A stretch of DNA of 64,000 nt from DASWZN01 sp036404435 (GTDB taxonomy: Bacteria > Acidobacteriota > Terriglobia > Bryobacterales > Bryobacteraceae), in contig DASWZN010000019.1 of assembly GCA_036404435.1 (NCBI GenBank), positions 1-64,000 of the forward strand, in the 5' to 3' direction. This document shows positions 17,229 through 26,764 of the stretch, one piece after another; positions within the stretch are counted from its first letter, which is position 1, and every line of letters starts with the position of its first letter. A program made the position numbers and the translations under genes. The notes beneath the pieces are model-generated. The model ran no database searches. It was not told the origin of the DNA and was given only the letters and a program-made list of their open reading frames with translations.

Positions 17229-17322
17229 GTGGCGCGGGCTTCAGCCTGCCGTGTCGGCACTCGGGCCGACACCTGGGCGTCGAGAAGAGTCTCGACGCGG
17301 CACGCAAGAGTGCGTGCGCCAC
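17229..17322. repeat. Four-hairpin palindrome cluster closed by outer inverted repeat
   Basis: Outer arms GTGGCGC (17229-17235) and GCGCCAC (17316-17322) enclose four consecutive palindromes at 17234-17249, 17251-17272, 17277-17298 and 17300-17317, each a 7-9 bp stem with a 2-6 nt loop. Drawn as RNA or extruded DNA it is a cloverleaf. The same plan, with different stem sequences, recurs at 25773-25860. The remainder of this 340-nt gap (17179-17518) holds a 7-bp repeat array and the feoA promoter; I see no gene in it. Confidence 0.75.
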
Positions 17323-17405
17323 AAGAAGCCCCTCTGGCAGCATCCTGCATATAGGTCCTTAATTACGCCGCACTACGCTTGCAGGTATCCTCGCCGATGC
17401 TGGCT

Positions 17406-17426
17406 GGCTGACGGCTGATGGCTGCC
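17406..17426. repeat. Heptanucleotide tandem repeat (3 units)
   Basis: GGCTGAC, GGCTGAT, GGCTGCC in tandem, preceded by GGCTGGCT. This is the reverse complement of the array at 16365-16399 (ATGGCTG/ACGGCTG), forming a long-range inverted pair around the 260-residue secreted protein gene. Confidence 0.65.
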
Positions 17427-17483
17427 TTCCCCCCACCTGCAACTCGGTGTCATCCCCTAGTACTCTCGGAGTTTTCGATCTGC

Positions 17484-17513
17484 TTGACAGGGCGGCCCTG
17501 GGAGGGTCATACT
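17484..17513 (+). promoter_or_regulatory. Sigma-70 promoter for feoAB
   Basis: A perfect -35 TTGACA (17484-17489) is followed after 18 bp by CATACT (17508-17513). Transcription would start close to 17520, almost on the ATG at 17522. The feoA message is therefore either leaderless from 17522 or is translated from the later ATG at 17555. No clear Fur box was identified by eye. Confidence 0.6.
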
Positions 17514-17554
17514 GACCTGTGATGCAACTGAGTGGCAACGGCCGTCCGAGTCTC

Positions 17555-17778
17555 ATGGAACTTCGCCGCGGCGAACATGGCGTGCTCGATCGCATCGATC
17601 TGCCCGCGGACATCTCGCAGCGGCTGATGGAGCTCGGATTCCTCCCCGGCAGCCCGGTGGTCGCGGCGGGCAGCGCTCCGGGAGGCGACCCGCGCGTGTT
17701 TCGTGTGGACGGCGCCGAAATCGCTTTGCGACGCGAGACGGCCTCGCGCCTGATCCTCCGCGCTCCTTCCTCCGAGCC

Positions 17779-17782
<4 letters not shown>
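17555..17782 (+). CDS. feoA: Ferrous iron transport protein A
   Basis: Small SH3-like cytoplasmic partner of the FeoB ferrous iron transporter. From the ATG at 17555 it has 75 residues, the usual FeoA size, with the family pattern MELRRGEHGVLDRIDL, RLMELGFLPGSPV and a C-terminal IALRRETASRLIL strand. In-frame starts at 17519 (GTG) and 17522 (ATG) would add 12 or 11 residues, and the promoter places the RNA start around 17520, so a leaderless start is the alternative. It overlaps feoB by 4 nt (ATGA). Confidence 0.88.
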
Positions 17783-19665
<1,883 letters not shown>

Positions 19666-19698
19666 CGGGTTACACTGGAATCGGATCCCCTTTCGCCT

Positions 19699-20622
19699 AT
19701 GCGTAACGTCGTCATCGTCGGCGCGGGCTGCGCCGGAAACACCGCGGCCGTCTACGCGGCGCGCGCGAACCTGAAACCGCTGGTCGTCACGGGGCGCCAT
19801 CCCGGCGGCCAGCTTTCGCTCACCACGCTGGTCGAGAACTTCCCCGGTTTCCCCGAGGGCATCGACGGCCCGGTGCTGGTGGAGAACATACGCCGGCAGG
19901 CGGAGCACTTCGGAGCCGAGTACGTGCATGGCACCGTGGACGAAGCCAGCCTGTCCCAGCGCCCCTTCCGCCTCAATATCGACGGCGAATGGACCGAGAC
20001 CCGCACGGTGATCATCGCCGCCGGCGCCTCGGCGCGCTGGCTCGGCGTCGAGGGGGAACGGGAGCTGGTGGGCCACGGCGTCAGCACCTGCGCCACCTGC
20101 GACGGCTTCTTTTTCCGCGGGAAGAAGATCATGGTGGTTGGCGGCGGCGATTCGGCCATGGAGGAGGCCAACTTCCTCACGCGCTTTGGCTCGGAAGTCA
20201 CGCTAATCCACCGGCGCGACCAGTTCCGCGCCTCGAAAATCATGCTCGACCGCGCCCGCGCCAACCCCAAAATCAAGTGGCAGCCGCGCACCGTGGTCGA
20301 CCAGATCGAGGACGTCGCGCTGGGCCGCGTCACCGGCGCCCTGCTGCGGGACGTGAAGACCGGAAGACAGTGGCGGCAGGAGGTGGACGGCTTCTTTGTC
20401 GCCATCGGCCACGACCCCAACACGGCGCCGTTCCGCGGCCAGATCGAGCTCGATCCCGAAGGCTACATCGTCTCCCACGGCGGCGCCCGCACCAACATCC
20501 CCGGGGTCTTCCATGCCGGCGACGTCCAGGACCGCGTCTACCGCCAGGCCATCACCGCCGCCGGCGCAGGCTGCATGGCCGCCATCGAAGCCGAGCGCTT
20601 CCTGGAAATGGAAGAAGGGTAG
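19699..20622 (+). CDS. trxB: Thioredoxin reductase
   Basis: NADPH-dependent flavoenzyme that reduces thioredoxin. 307 residues, the short bacterial form. FAD loop VIVGAGCAGNTAAVYAA at residues 5-21; redox pair C131 and C134 in STCATCDGFFF; NADPH loop VVGGGDSAMEEANFLT around 146-161; C-terminal FAD motif GVFHAGDVQDRVYRQ. The gene follows feoB by 33 nt in the same direction and may share its message; the reducing role would suit an iron-loaded cell. A ferredoxin-NADP reductase is excluded by the CATC pair. Confidence 0.93.
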   Translation: MRNVVIVGAGCAGNTAAVYAARANLKPLVVTGRHPGGQLSLTTLVENFPGFPEGIDGPVLVENIRRQAEHFGAEYVHGTVDEASLSQRPFRLNIDGEWTETRTVIIAAGASARWLGVEGERELVGHGVSTCATCDGFFFRGKKIMVVGGGDSAMEEANFLTRFGSEVTLIHRRDQFRASKIMLDRARANPKIKWQPRTVVDQIEDVALGRVTGALLRDVKTGRQWRQEVDGFFVAIGHDPNTAPFRGQIELDPEGYIVSHGGARTNIPGVFHAGDVQDRVYRQAITAAGAGCMAAIEAERFLEMEEG

Positions 20623-20686
20623 GTCGCGACCGTCCCGGTTGCAATCTTGTTACAGAGTGTGGCTTTTTGGTCACAGTGCCGCAAGC

Positions 20687-20692
20687 TATAAT
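20687..20692 (+). promoter_or_regulatory. -10 element upstream of lpxC
   Basis: Perfect TATAAT in an AT-rich pocket between trxB and lpxC, about 55 nt before the lpxC start. The -35 region is poor (TTTTTG at 20664-20669 with 17-bp spacing is the best candidate). It suggests lpxC and the following genes have their own promoter. Confidence 0.45.
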
Positions 20693-20747
20693 ATACCTAG
20701 AAACAATCACTTACGTTTGGGGCGTCGATTGCTTTGGCAAGGGTGCC

Positions 20748-21638
20748 TTGCGATTTGAAACCACCGTTCAACGGCCCGTCCAGACAAGCGGCGTAGGCCT
20801 CCATAGCGGCGTTCCGGTGAGCATCCGGATTGTGCCCGCGCCCCCCTCCACGGGCATCGTCTTCGTGCGGACGGACCTGGACCGTTTCCCCGTCCAGGCC
20901 ACCTGGGAGCACGTCGCGCGCGTCAGTTATGCCACCAGCTTGATGCGGAAAGGCGTGCTGATCTCGACGACCGAGCACCTCCTCAGCGTGTTCTACAGCA
21001 TGGGCATCGACAACGCCTATGTCGAGATCGACAACCTCGAAGTGCCGATCCTCGATGGCAGCGGTCTGCCGTTTGTCGAGTTGCTCGAGCGCGCCGGCCG
21101 GCAGAACCATCGGCGGCTGCGGCGCTATCTGAGGATTCGGCGGCCGGTCGAGGTCCAGGACCGCGGCAAGCGCATCTCGATCCTGCCGGCGGACAGCTTC
21201 CGCCTGACCTGCGAGACGGATTTCGGCCATCCGCTGGCGGGTGCTCAAGCACTCGAGATGGAGGTAACGCCGGAGCGCTACGCGGCCGAGCTTGCGCCGG
21301 CGCGCACTTTCGGCTTCGAGAGAGATCTCGCTCAGCTCAAGGACATGGGGCTGATCCGCGGCGCTACGCTCGAAAATGCGGTCTGCTTCAACGGCAGCAC
21401 CGTGCTCAACCCCGGAGGGCTGCGGTTCGCCGACGAATGCTGCCGCCATAAAGCGCTCGACCTGATCGGCGACCTGGCGCTGCTGGGCCGGCCGCTCCTG
21501 GGGCACGTGATCGCCGAGCGCGCGGGCCACGCCATGCACGCCGCGCTGGTCCACCGCATCATGAGCGACAGCTCGCTGTACGAGATTCTCACCTTCGATC
21601 AGCTCGCCACGCGGGTCGCCGGCGCATTGGTATCCTGA
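20748..21638 (+). CDS. lpxC: UDP-3-O-acyl-N-acetylglucosamine deacetylase
   Basis: Zinc hydrolase making the committed step of lipid A synthesis. From the TTG at 20748 it has 296 residues, typical for LpxC. TTG was chosen because AAGGG lies 4 nt upstream and the family N-terminus (RPVQTSGVGLHSGVPVSI) follows within about 10 residues; there is no ATG nearer. Zinc ligands are in TEHLLSVFY (first His) and CCRHKALDLIGDL (second His and Asp); the catalytic His is in ERAGHAMHA. Its presence with lpxB (54667) shows a lipopolysaccharide-bearing outer membrane. Confidence 0.93.
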   Translation: MRFETTVQRPVQTSGVGLHSGVPVSIRIVPAPPSTGIVFVRTDLDRFPVQATWEHVARVSYATSLMRKGVLISTTEHLLSVFYSMGIDNAYVEIDNLEVPILDGSGLPFVELLERAGRQNHRRLRRYLRIRRPVEVQDRGKRISILPADSFRLTCETDFGHPLAGAQALEMEVTPERYAAELAPARTFGFERDLAQLKDMGLIRGATLENAVCFNGSTVLNPGGLRFADECCRHKALDLIGDLALLGRPLLGHVIAERAGHAMHAALVHRIMSDSSLYEILTFDQLATRVAGALVS

Positions 21639-21652
21639 GTGTCACCGCGCCG

Positions 21653-22213
21653 ATGCGGAACCTCAATCTCGCCAACATCCTGACCGCCGTGCGCATCGCG
21701 CTCGCGCCGCTGGCCGTGCGCGCGATCCTGGAGCAACGGTTCCGTCTGGCGCTGGCCATCTTTTTTGTCGCCGCGGCCACGGACGGCCTGGACGGTCTGG
21801 CAGCGAGGCGCCTCAACCTTCAGACCCGGCTCGGTGCCTATCTCGATCCGATCGCCGACAAGCTGCTGCTGAGCGCGTCCTATGTTGCGCTGGGCGCTTG
21901 CGGCGCAGTCCCCTGGTGGCTGGTGATTCTCATCTTCGGGCGGGACCTCGTGATCCTGGTTATGGCCGGCGCGGCGCTGATCCTCACCGCGCACCGTGAT
22001 TTTCCTCCAAGCGTCTGGGGCAAGATCAGCACTTGTTCCCAGCTTCTCGCTGCGGTGACGGCGCTGGCAAAGGGAGCTTTCGCCCTCGCGCACCTGCCGC
22101 TGGCTCCCTTCTTCTGGGTCGCGGCTGCTGCAACCGTATGGAGCGGTGCAGGATACGTCTGGCGCGGGATTACGCTCGCGCGCCAGGACACTCCGAGTGT
22201 TTCCGCACATTGA
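21653..22213 (+). CDS. pgsA: CDP-alcohol phosphatidyltransferase (phosphatidylglycerophosphate synthase type)
   Basis: Membrane enzyme joining CDP-diacylglycerol to glycerol 3-phosphate (the most likely acceptor) on the way to phosphatidylglycerol. 186 residues, normal for PgsA. The family signature D-G-x2-A-R-x8-G-x3-D-x3-D is complete in DGLAARRLNLQTRLGAYLDP plus IADK. About five hydrophobic spans. It starts 14 nt after lpxC. Another CDP-alcohol acceptor cannot be excluded from sequence alone. Confidence 0.85.
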   Translation: MRNLNLANILTAVRIALAPLAVRAILEQRFRLALAIFFVAAATDGLDGLAARRLNLQTRLGAYLDPIADKLLLSASYVALGACGAVPWWLVILIFGRDLVILVMAGAALILTAHRDFPPSVWGKISTCSQLLAAVTALAKGAFALAHLPLAPFFWVAAAATVWSGAGYVWRGITLARQDTPSVSAH

Positions 22214-22264
22214 CGCCCACGGACGCGTGGCGTAGTCTTAGAATGGAGAAGGGGGAAGCGCAAA

Positions 22265-22831
22265 GTGAGCCGGTACGTACCTTCGCGCCACTTTCTGCAG
22301 GCGGGGCTGGCCGCGATTCTGCTGGGGGCTTTCACGGCTTGGTGCGGCCGTAGCTGGATGCCGGCTTACGCTGCCGTCGCGCTCTTCCTGGCCACCGCAG
22401 CCGTGCTGCTCTTCGCTCTCGCTTCGCGACCGCCCATTGAGATCCAGGAAGCGTACCTGGTGATCGGCCGCCGCGGCATTCCCTGGGCGGACATTCGCCG
22501 GGTGGACCACACCGGCTGGCTTTCGCCGCTGGTCGTCCGTCTCACGCTCGCCGACCAATCGCGCATCCTGCTGATCTATCCGGGCGACATAGATTCCGGC
22601 AACAGTCTCCTGCATCATCTGCGCCGCTATCCGCGCCAGGCGCTCATCGACGGCCATCCGTACCGGAAGTTCTGGAACGAAGAGCTGCCGCTCGCGAGCG
22701 AAGGCAGGCCTCTCGCTTCTCCGAAGTACCGGCTGCTGCTGCCCGAAGACGAAGCCGAGGTCGAGCGCCTGTACCAGCGCCTGAAGGCGGTGCGCCGCCT
22801 TGACCCGGACAACTCCGCCGACGAAGAATAG
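22265..22831 (+). CDS. Membrane protein of unknown function (PH-like cytoplasmic part)
   Basis: 188 residues from a GTG preceded by GGGGGAAG. Two hydrophobic spans at about residues 12-30 and 34-54 are followed by IEIQEAYLVIGRRGIPWADI, a strand pattern like bacterial PH (DUF304-type) domains. The C-terminus is charged. No catalytic residues. It lies in the forward run between pgsA and a YdcF-like gene, probably in the same transcript. Confidence 0.6.
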   Translation: MSRYVPSRHFLQAGLAAILLGAFTAWCGRSWMPAYAAVALFLATAAVLLFALASRPPIEIQEAYLVIGRRGIPWADIRRVDHTGWLSPLVVRLTLADQSRILLIYPGDIDSGNSLLHHLRRYPRQALIDGHPYRKFWNEELPLASEGRPLASPKYRLLLPEDEAEVERLYQRLKAVRRLDPDNSADEE

Positions 22832-22834
22832 TTC

Positions 22835-23434
22835 TTGGCGCCCCCGAAGGTTCGCGTACTCCGCTGGGCCGTGCCCGCCGCGCTTCTGGTCCTCGTTGTC
22901 CTCTCCCACCAGGTGTGGCTGCGCGCGTTGGGCGGCTTTCTGGTCAGATCGCAGGAGCCGTTCCAGGCCGACATGGTGGTCGTGCTGGCGGGGGACGATA
23001 GCGGCAACCGCATTCTTACGGCGGCCCGGTTGGTAGAGGAGGGCTACGCTGCCAAGATCCTGGTCAGCGGCACTTCGTGCTGCTATGGCCGCCAAGAGAG
23101 CGATCTGGCCATCGAATTCGCGACCCGGCGCGGACGTCCCGCGGCGTGGTTCTTCTCGTTTCCGATCCGCGGCCACTCGACCGTGGCGGAGGCGGGCGAG
23201 ATCGTCCCGGAGCTAAACCGCCTGCGCGTGCGACGGTTTATCATAGTGACCAGCAACTATCACACGCGCCGTGCGGCGGGCATCTATGCCCGGCTGGTGC
23301 CGCGCGACCGCTTCCGCGTGGTGGCCGCGCCCGACTGGGCTTTCCGTCCAGAAGATTGGTGGCGGAGCCGCGACGGGCGGAAACAGTGCTTTTTGGAATG
23401 GAGCAAGACACTCGCCAATTGGGCCGGTCTGTGA
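22835..23434 (+). CDS. YdcF/SanA (DUF218) family envelope protein
   Basis: 199 residues, TTG start 3 nt after the previous stop. One N-terminal membrane anchor (residues 10-30) then the DUF218 domain: ADMVVVLAGDDSGNRILTAA, KILVSGTSCCYGRQES, STVAEAGEIVPEL and FIIVTSNYHTRRAAG. The family includes ElyC and SanA, linked to peptidoglycan or lipid-carrier metabolism; the precise reaction is unsettled. The stop overlaps the ABC exporter start by 1 nt (TGATG), so the two are coupled. Confidence 0.82.
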   Translation: MAPPKVRVLRWAVPAALLVLVVLSHQVWLRALGGFLVRSQEPFQADMVVVLAGDDSGNRILTAARLVEEGYAAKILVSGTSCCYGRQESDLAIEFATRRGRPAAWFFSFPIRGHSTVAEAGEIVPELNRLRVRRFIIVTSNYHTRRAAGIYARLVPRDRFRVVAAPDWAFRPEDWWRSRDGRKQCFLEWSKTLANWAGL

Positions 23435-25170
23435 TGCGGGAAACCGCGCGGCGGCTGTGGCCATACTACCGCCGTCACCGCCGCGGACTCCTGCTCGGCT
23501 TCGGCGCTCTGGTCCTCAAAGACCTCACCGCCGCCGGCCTGCCCCTGCTCGTCCGCGACGGCATGGACGCGCTCAACCACGGCTTCTCCCTGCGGGTTAT
23601 CTTCGACCTCTGCGCCATCCTGGTGGGACTTTCCGCAGTCAAGGGCCTGTTCCAGTACTGGATGCGCGTCATCCTCATCGGCATCTCCCGCGACATCGAG
23701 TACGAGCTTCGCAACGACCTGTTCGGCCACTTGGTCGAGCTGTCTCCGGATTTCCACTCGCGCACCCGCACCGGCGACATCATGGCGCGTGCCACCAACG
23801 ATCTGAACGCGGTGCGGATGATGCTCGGCCCCGGCGTGATGTACTGGACCGAGACCGCGCTGACCTTCGTTCTCTCCGTGACCGTCATGGCGTTCGTCGA
23901 CTGGCGCCTGACGCTGATCGCGATTCTGCCCGCGCCCGTGGTAAGCGTGGCCGTGAGCTATTTCGGCCGCATCATTCACGACCGTTTCGAGCGTATCCAG
24001 GCCATGTTCTCCGACATCAGCAGCCGCGTGCAGGAGAACCTTTCCGGCGTGCGCGTGATCCGCGCCTACGTCCAGGAGGAAGCCGAGCTGCGCCAGTTCG
24101 AGCGGCTCAATCGCGACTACATCGTGCAAAACCTTGCGCTTGCCCGCGTGTCGAGCATGTTCATGCCGATGCTGCAGATCATGATCGGCATCACCTTCCT
24201 GATCGTGCTCTGGGCCGGCGGGTACGGCGTCCTTTCGGGGAAGATCTCGCTGGGCGGCTTCGTGATGTTCAACCTCTATATGGGCTCCCTGGTGTGGCCC
24301 ATGATCGCGATGGGCTGGGTGGTGAACCTGATGCAGCGCGGCACGGCCTCGCTCGGCCGCATCTGCCAGATCCTGGACGAGCGCCCGTCGATCGCCGCGC
24401 CCCTCTCTCCCAAACCCGTTCCGCCGCGGGGCGGGATCGAGTTCCGGGGCGTGAGCGTCGAAGTTTCCGCCGGCCGCGCGCTCGACGGCGTCGATCTCGA
24501 AATCCGCGAGGGCGAGACCGTGGCCGTGGTGGGCCACACCGGCAGCGGCAAGACCATGTTGGTGCGCTTGATTCCGCGGCTCCTCGATCCAACCCAGGGC
24601 TCGGTGCTGCTCGGCGGCACGGACCTGCGCGAGCTTTCCCCAACCGAACTGCGCCGCCAGATCGGCTACGTCCCGCAAGAGACGTTCCTGTTCAGCGCGA
24701 CGCTGGCCGAAAACATCGCCTTCGGAGTCGAGGGCGCCACGGAGGAGCAAATCCGCCGCGCGGCGGAACGGGCGGGCCTGACCGCGGACATCGAGGGCTT
24801 TCCCGAAGGCTACCGCACGCTGGTGGGCGAGCGCGGCATCACGCTCTCCGGCGGCCAGAAGCAGCGCACCGCCATTGCCCGCGCAATCCTCCGCGACCCG
24901 CGCATCCTGATTCTCGACGACGCCCTCGCCAGCGTGGACACGATGACCGAGGAGCGCATCCTCGAGGGCCTGGCGGAGATCATGCGCGGCCGCACCAGCA
25001 TCCTCATCTCGCACCGCGTGTCCACGGTGCGCCAGGCCGGTCGCATCGTCGTGCTCTCGGCCGGCCGCATCGTCGAGCAGGGCACGCACGCCGCGCTGGT
25101 CGAAGCCGGCGGCTACTACGCCGGCCTGTACCAGAAGCAGTTGCTCGAAGAGGAGCTGGAAGCGATTTAG
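23434..25170 (+). CDS. ABC exporter half-transporter (MsbA/MdlB-like) with altered Walker B
   Basis: 578 residues: six membrane spans (about residues 15-300) then an ATPase domain. Walker A GHTGSGKT (367-374), Q-loop Q415, signature LSGGQ (471-475), Walker B ILILDD (491-496) and ISHRVSTVR near 526. At position 496 the catalytic glutamate of most exporters is an aspartate, as in the degenerate subunit of heterodimeric exporters. No partner half-transporter is in the window. Placement next to lpxC, pgsA and a YdcF protein suggests a lipid or envelope substrate. The ATG overlaps the preceding stop. Confidence 0.88.
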   Translation: MRETARRLWPYYRRHRRGLLLGFGALVLKDLTAAGLPLLVRDGMDALNHGFSLRVIFDLCAILVGLSAVKGLFQYWMRVILIGISRDIEYELRNDLFGHLVELSPDFHSRTRTGDIMARATNDLNAVRMMLGPGVMYWTETALTFVLSVTVMAFVDWRLTLIAILPAPVVSVAVSYFGRIIHDRFERIQAMFSDISSRVQENLSGVRVIRAYVQEEAELRQFERLNRDYIVQNLALARVSSMFMPMLQIMIGITFLIVLWAGGYGVLSGKISLGGFVMFNLYMGSLVWPMIAMGWVVNLMQRGTASLGRICQILDERPSIAAPLSPKPVPPRGGIEFRGVSVEVSAGRALDGVDLEIREGETVAVVGHTGSGKTMLVRLIPRLLDPTQGSVLLGGTDLRELSPTELRRQIGYVPQETFLFSATLAENIAFGVEGATEEQIRRAAERAGLTADIEGFPEGYRTLVGERGITLSGGQKQRTAIARAILRDPRILILDDALASVDTMTEERILEGLAEIMRGRTSILISHRVSTVRQAGRIVVLSAGRIVEQGTHAALVEAGGYYAGLYQKQLLEEELEAI

Positions 25171-25172
25171 GG

Positions 25173-25763
25173 ATGAACCCTGGCGAAGTGCACATCTGGC
25201 GCGTTGACTTGAGCCGCTGGAGCGGCGACGGCGCCGAGCTCGACGCCGAGGAGCTCGCTCGCGCCGCGCGCTTCCGTTTTCCGGAGATACGGCAGCGCTG
25301 GGTGGCGGGCCGCGCGGCCTTGCGACGCCTCCTCGAACGCTATACCGGCGTCCCCGCCGCCGAGCTGCGCTTCGCGCGCGGAGAACACGGAAAGCCGTAC
25401 TTGGCCGGCTCGCGAGTGCGCTTCAACATGACCGATTCGGGCGACCTGGCGCTCTACGCCGTCACGCTCGACGCCGAGATCGGCGTGGACGTCGAGCGAG
25501 TTCGCGCCATTGACGGCGCGAGCATCTCCCGGCGCTTCCTGCCCGAAGCGGAGGCCGCCGCCGTCGCCGCCGATCCCGCCTCGTTCCTCCGCATCTGGAC
25601 GCGGCGCGAGGCTTATCTGAAATGCATCGGAGTGGGATTGCGCCGCATCGACCTACCCATCGAGCCCGGCTACTGGGTTGCCGATCTCGAACCGGCTCCC
25701 GGCTACGCGGGCGCGGCCGTCTGGGAAGGCGGAGAGCGGAGCATCGCGGTCCGCGACTTCTAG
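25173..25763 (+). CDS. 4'-phosphopantetheinyl transferase (Sfp/HetI type)
   Basis: Moves 4'-phosphopantetheine from CoA to a serine of carrier proteins, activating fatty-acid, polyketide or peptide synthases. 196 residues. Motifs in order: GEHGKPYL (70-77), RFNMTDSGD in place of FN-SHS, magnesium site IGVDVE (D106, E108) and WTRREAYLK (142-150), where Arg145 replaces the usual Lys before the catalytic Glu146. Begins 2 nt after the exporter stop. No carrier-protein synthase is in the window, so its client is elsewhere. Confidence 0.85.
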   Translation: MNPGEVHIWRVDLSRWSGDGAELDAEELARAARFRFPEIRQRWVAGRAALRRLLERYTGVPAAELRFARGEHGKPYLAGSRVRFNMTDSGDLALYAVTLDAEIGVDVERVRAIDGASISRRFLPEAEAAAVAADPASFLRIWTRREAYLKCIGVGLRRIDLPIEPGYWVADLEPAPGYAGAAVWEGGERSIAVRDF

Positions 25764-25772
25764 CGGCCCGGG

Positions 25773-25860
25773 GTGGGGCAGGACTCCAGTCCTGCGGCCG
25801 ACGTCCACGTCGGCCCGGCGGGTCCTGGAGGACCCGCGCAGACCTGGAGGTCTGCCCCAC
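25773..25860. repeat. Four-hairpin palindrome cluster closed by outer inverted repeat
   Basis: Outer arms GTGGGGCAG (25773-25781) and CTGCCCCAC (25852-25860) are perfect 9-bp complements. Inside are four palindromes almost back to back: GCAGGACTCCAGTCCTGC (25778-25795), 25796-25815 (centre GTCCAC), 25818-25837 (centre CCTGGA) and GCAGACCTGGAGGTCTGC (25838-25855). It lies between two convergent genes and could act as a bidirectional transcription barrier, but there is no T-run. Same plan as 17229-17322. Confidence 0.78.
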
Positions 25861-25869
25861 GTGGCGGCG

Positions 25870-26709
25870 TCACACGATACGGTAGGGCGTCTCTTCCGGC
25901 TGCTCGCGCGCGAGCGTGGTCACATCCAGCGGGATCAGCTCGCCTTCGACACCGCCGATCGCTTCGGCCGTGTGCTTGTAAGCCAGCACATCGCCCGTGA
26001 CGTAGTGCGTGATGCGCCCCGGCGCGCCGTTCGCCGCCGCCGGCATCAGCGCCTGCTTAACCATCTCGGCCGTGACCTCGGCGCTCGAGACCAGGGACAC
26101 CGAGCCGCCCGTCACACGCTGGATCACCTCGTGCAGTACGGGATAATGCGTGCAGCCCAGGATGAGCGTGTCGATCTGGGGGCGGTGGCCCAGGTAGTAG
26201 CGCGCCATCAACTCGGCCTCAGGCGAATCCGCCAGGCCTTCTTCCACTAGGTGCACGAACATGGGACACGCCTGCGCCCAGACCTTCAGGCCGCGCGCTT
26301 CCAGGCGCTTCTGGTACGCGCCGCTGGCGATGGTTCCCTTCGTACCGATCACGCCCACGCTGCCCGAGCGCGTCATGCGGCAGGCCGCTTCCACGCCTGG
26401 TTCGATCACGCCCCAGACCGGCGCCGGCGTCCGCTCGGCCAGCTCCGGCAGCGCGCAGGCCGAGGCCGTGTTACAGGCGATCACCACCGCCTGCACGCCT
26501 TTCCCGATCAGGAACTCGACCACTTCGCTTGCGAACTCCTGCACCATCTCGCGCGGCTTGCGCCCATAGGGCACGCGGGCCGTGTCACCCAGGTACAGGA
26601 AATCCTGATGGGGAAGCCTCTGGCGGAGCGCTTTCAATACCGTCAGGCCGCCGACTCCCGAATCGAAAACGCCGATGGGCCGGCCCGGCTCGTACTCGTG
26701 TTGCGTCAC
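25870..26709 (-). CDS. murI: Glutamate racemase
   Basis: Makes D-glutamate for peptidoglycan. From the GTG at 26709 it has 279 residues; the first motif IGVFDSGVGGLTV then begins at residue 12, as in other MurI. The two catalytic cysteines are in VIACNTAS (C79) and LILGCTHYP (C186). An ATG at 26766 would add 19 unconserved residues and overlap the start of the divergent YfiT gene; a TATACT just upstream of the GTG also favours the shorter form. Monocistronic, convergent with the phosphopantetheinyl transferase. Confidence 0.93.
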   Translation of the reverse strand: MTQHEYEPGRPIGVFDSGVGGLTVLKALRQRLPHQDFLYLGDTARVPYGRKPREMVQEFASEVVEFLIGKGVQAVVIACNTASACALPELAERTPAPVWGVIEPGVEAACRMTRSGSVGVIGTKGTIASGAYQKRLEARGLKVWAQACPMFVHLVEEGLADSPEAELMARYYLGHRPQIDTLILGCTHYPVLHEVIQRVTGGSVSLVSSAEVTAEMVKQALMPAAANGAPGRITHYVTGDVLAYKHTAEAIGGVEGELIPLDVTTLAREQPEETPYRIV

Positions 26710-26764
26710 TTCTTCGAGTATAGGCGCGGCTGGCCGCAAGCCGCGACTGCGATAGAATTCTGAC

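Noticed and set aside
25773..25860. Hairpin cluster considered as a rho-independent terminator
   Set aside because: No T-tract follows in either direction, and four hairpins with a closing stem exceed a simple terminator; kept as a repeat element.
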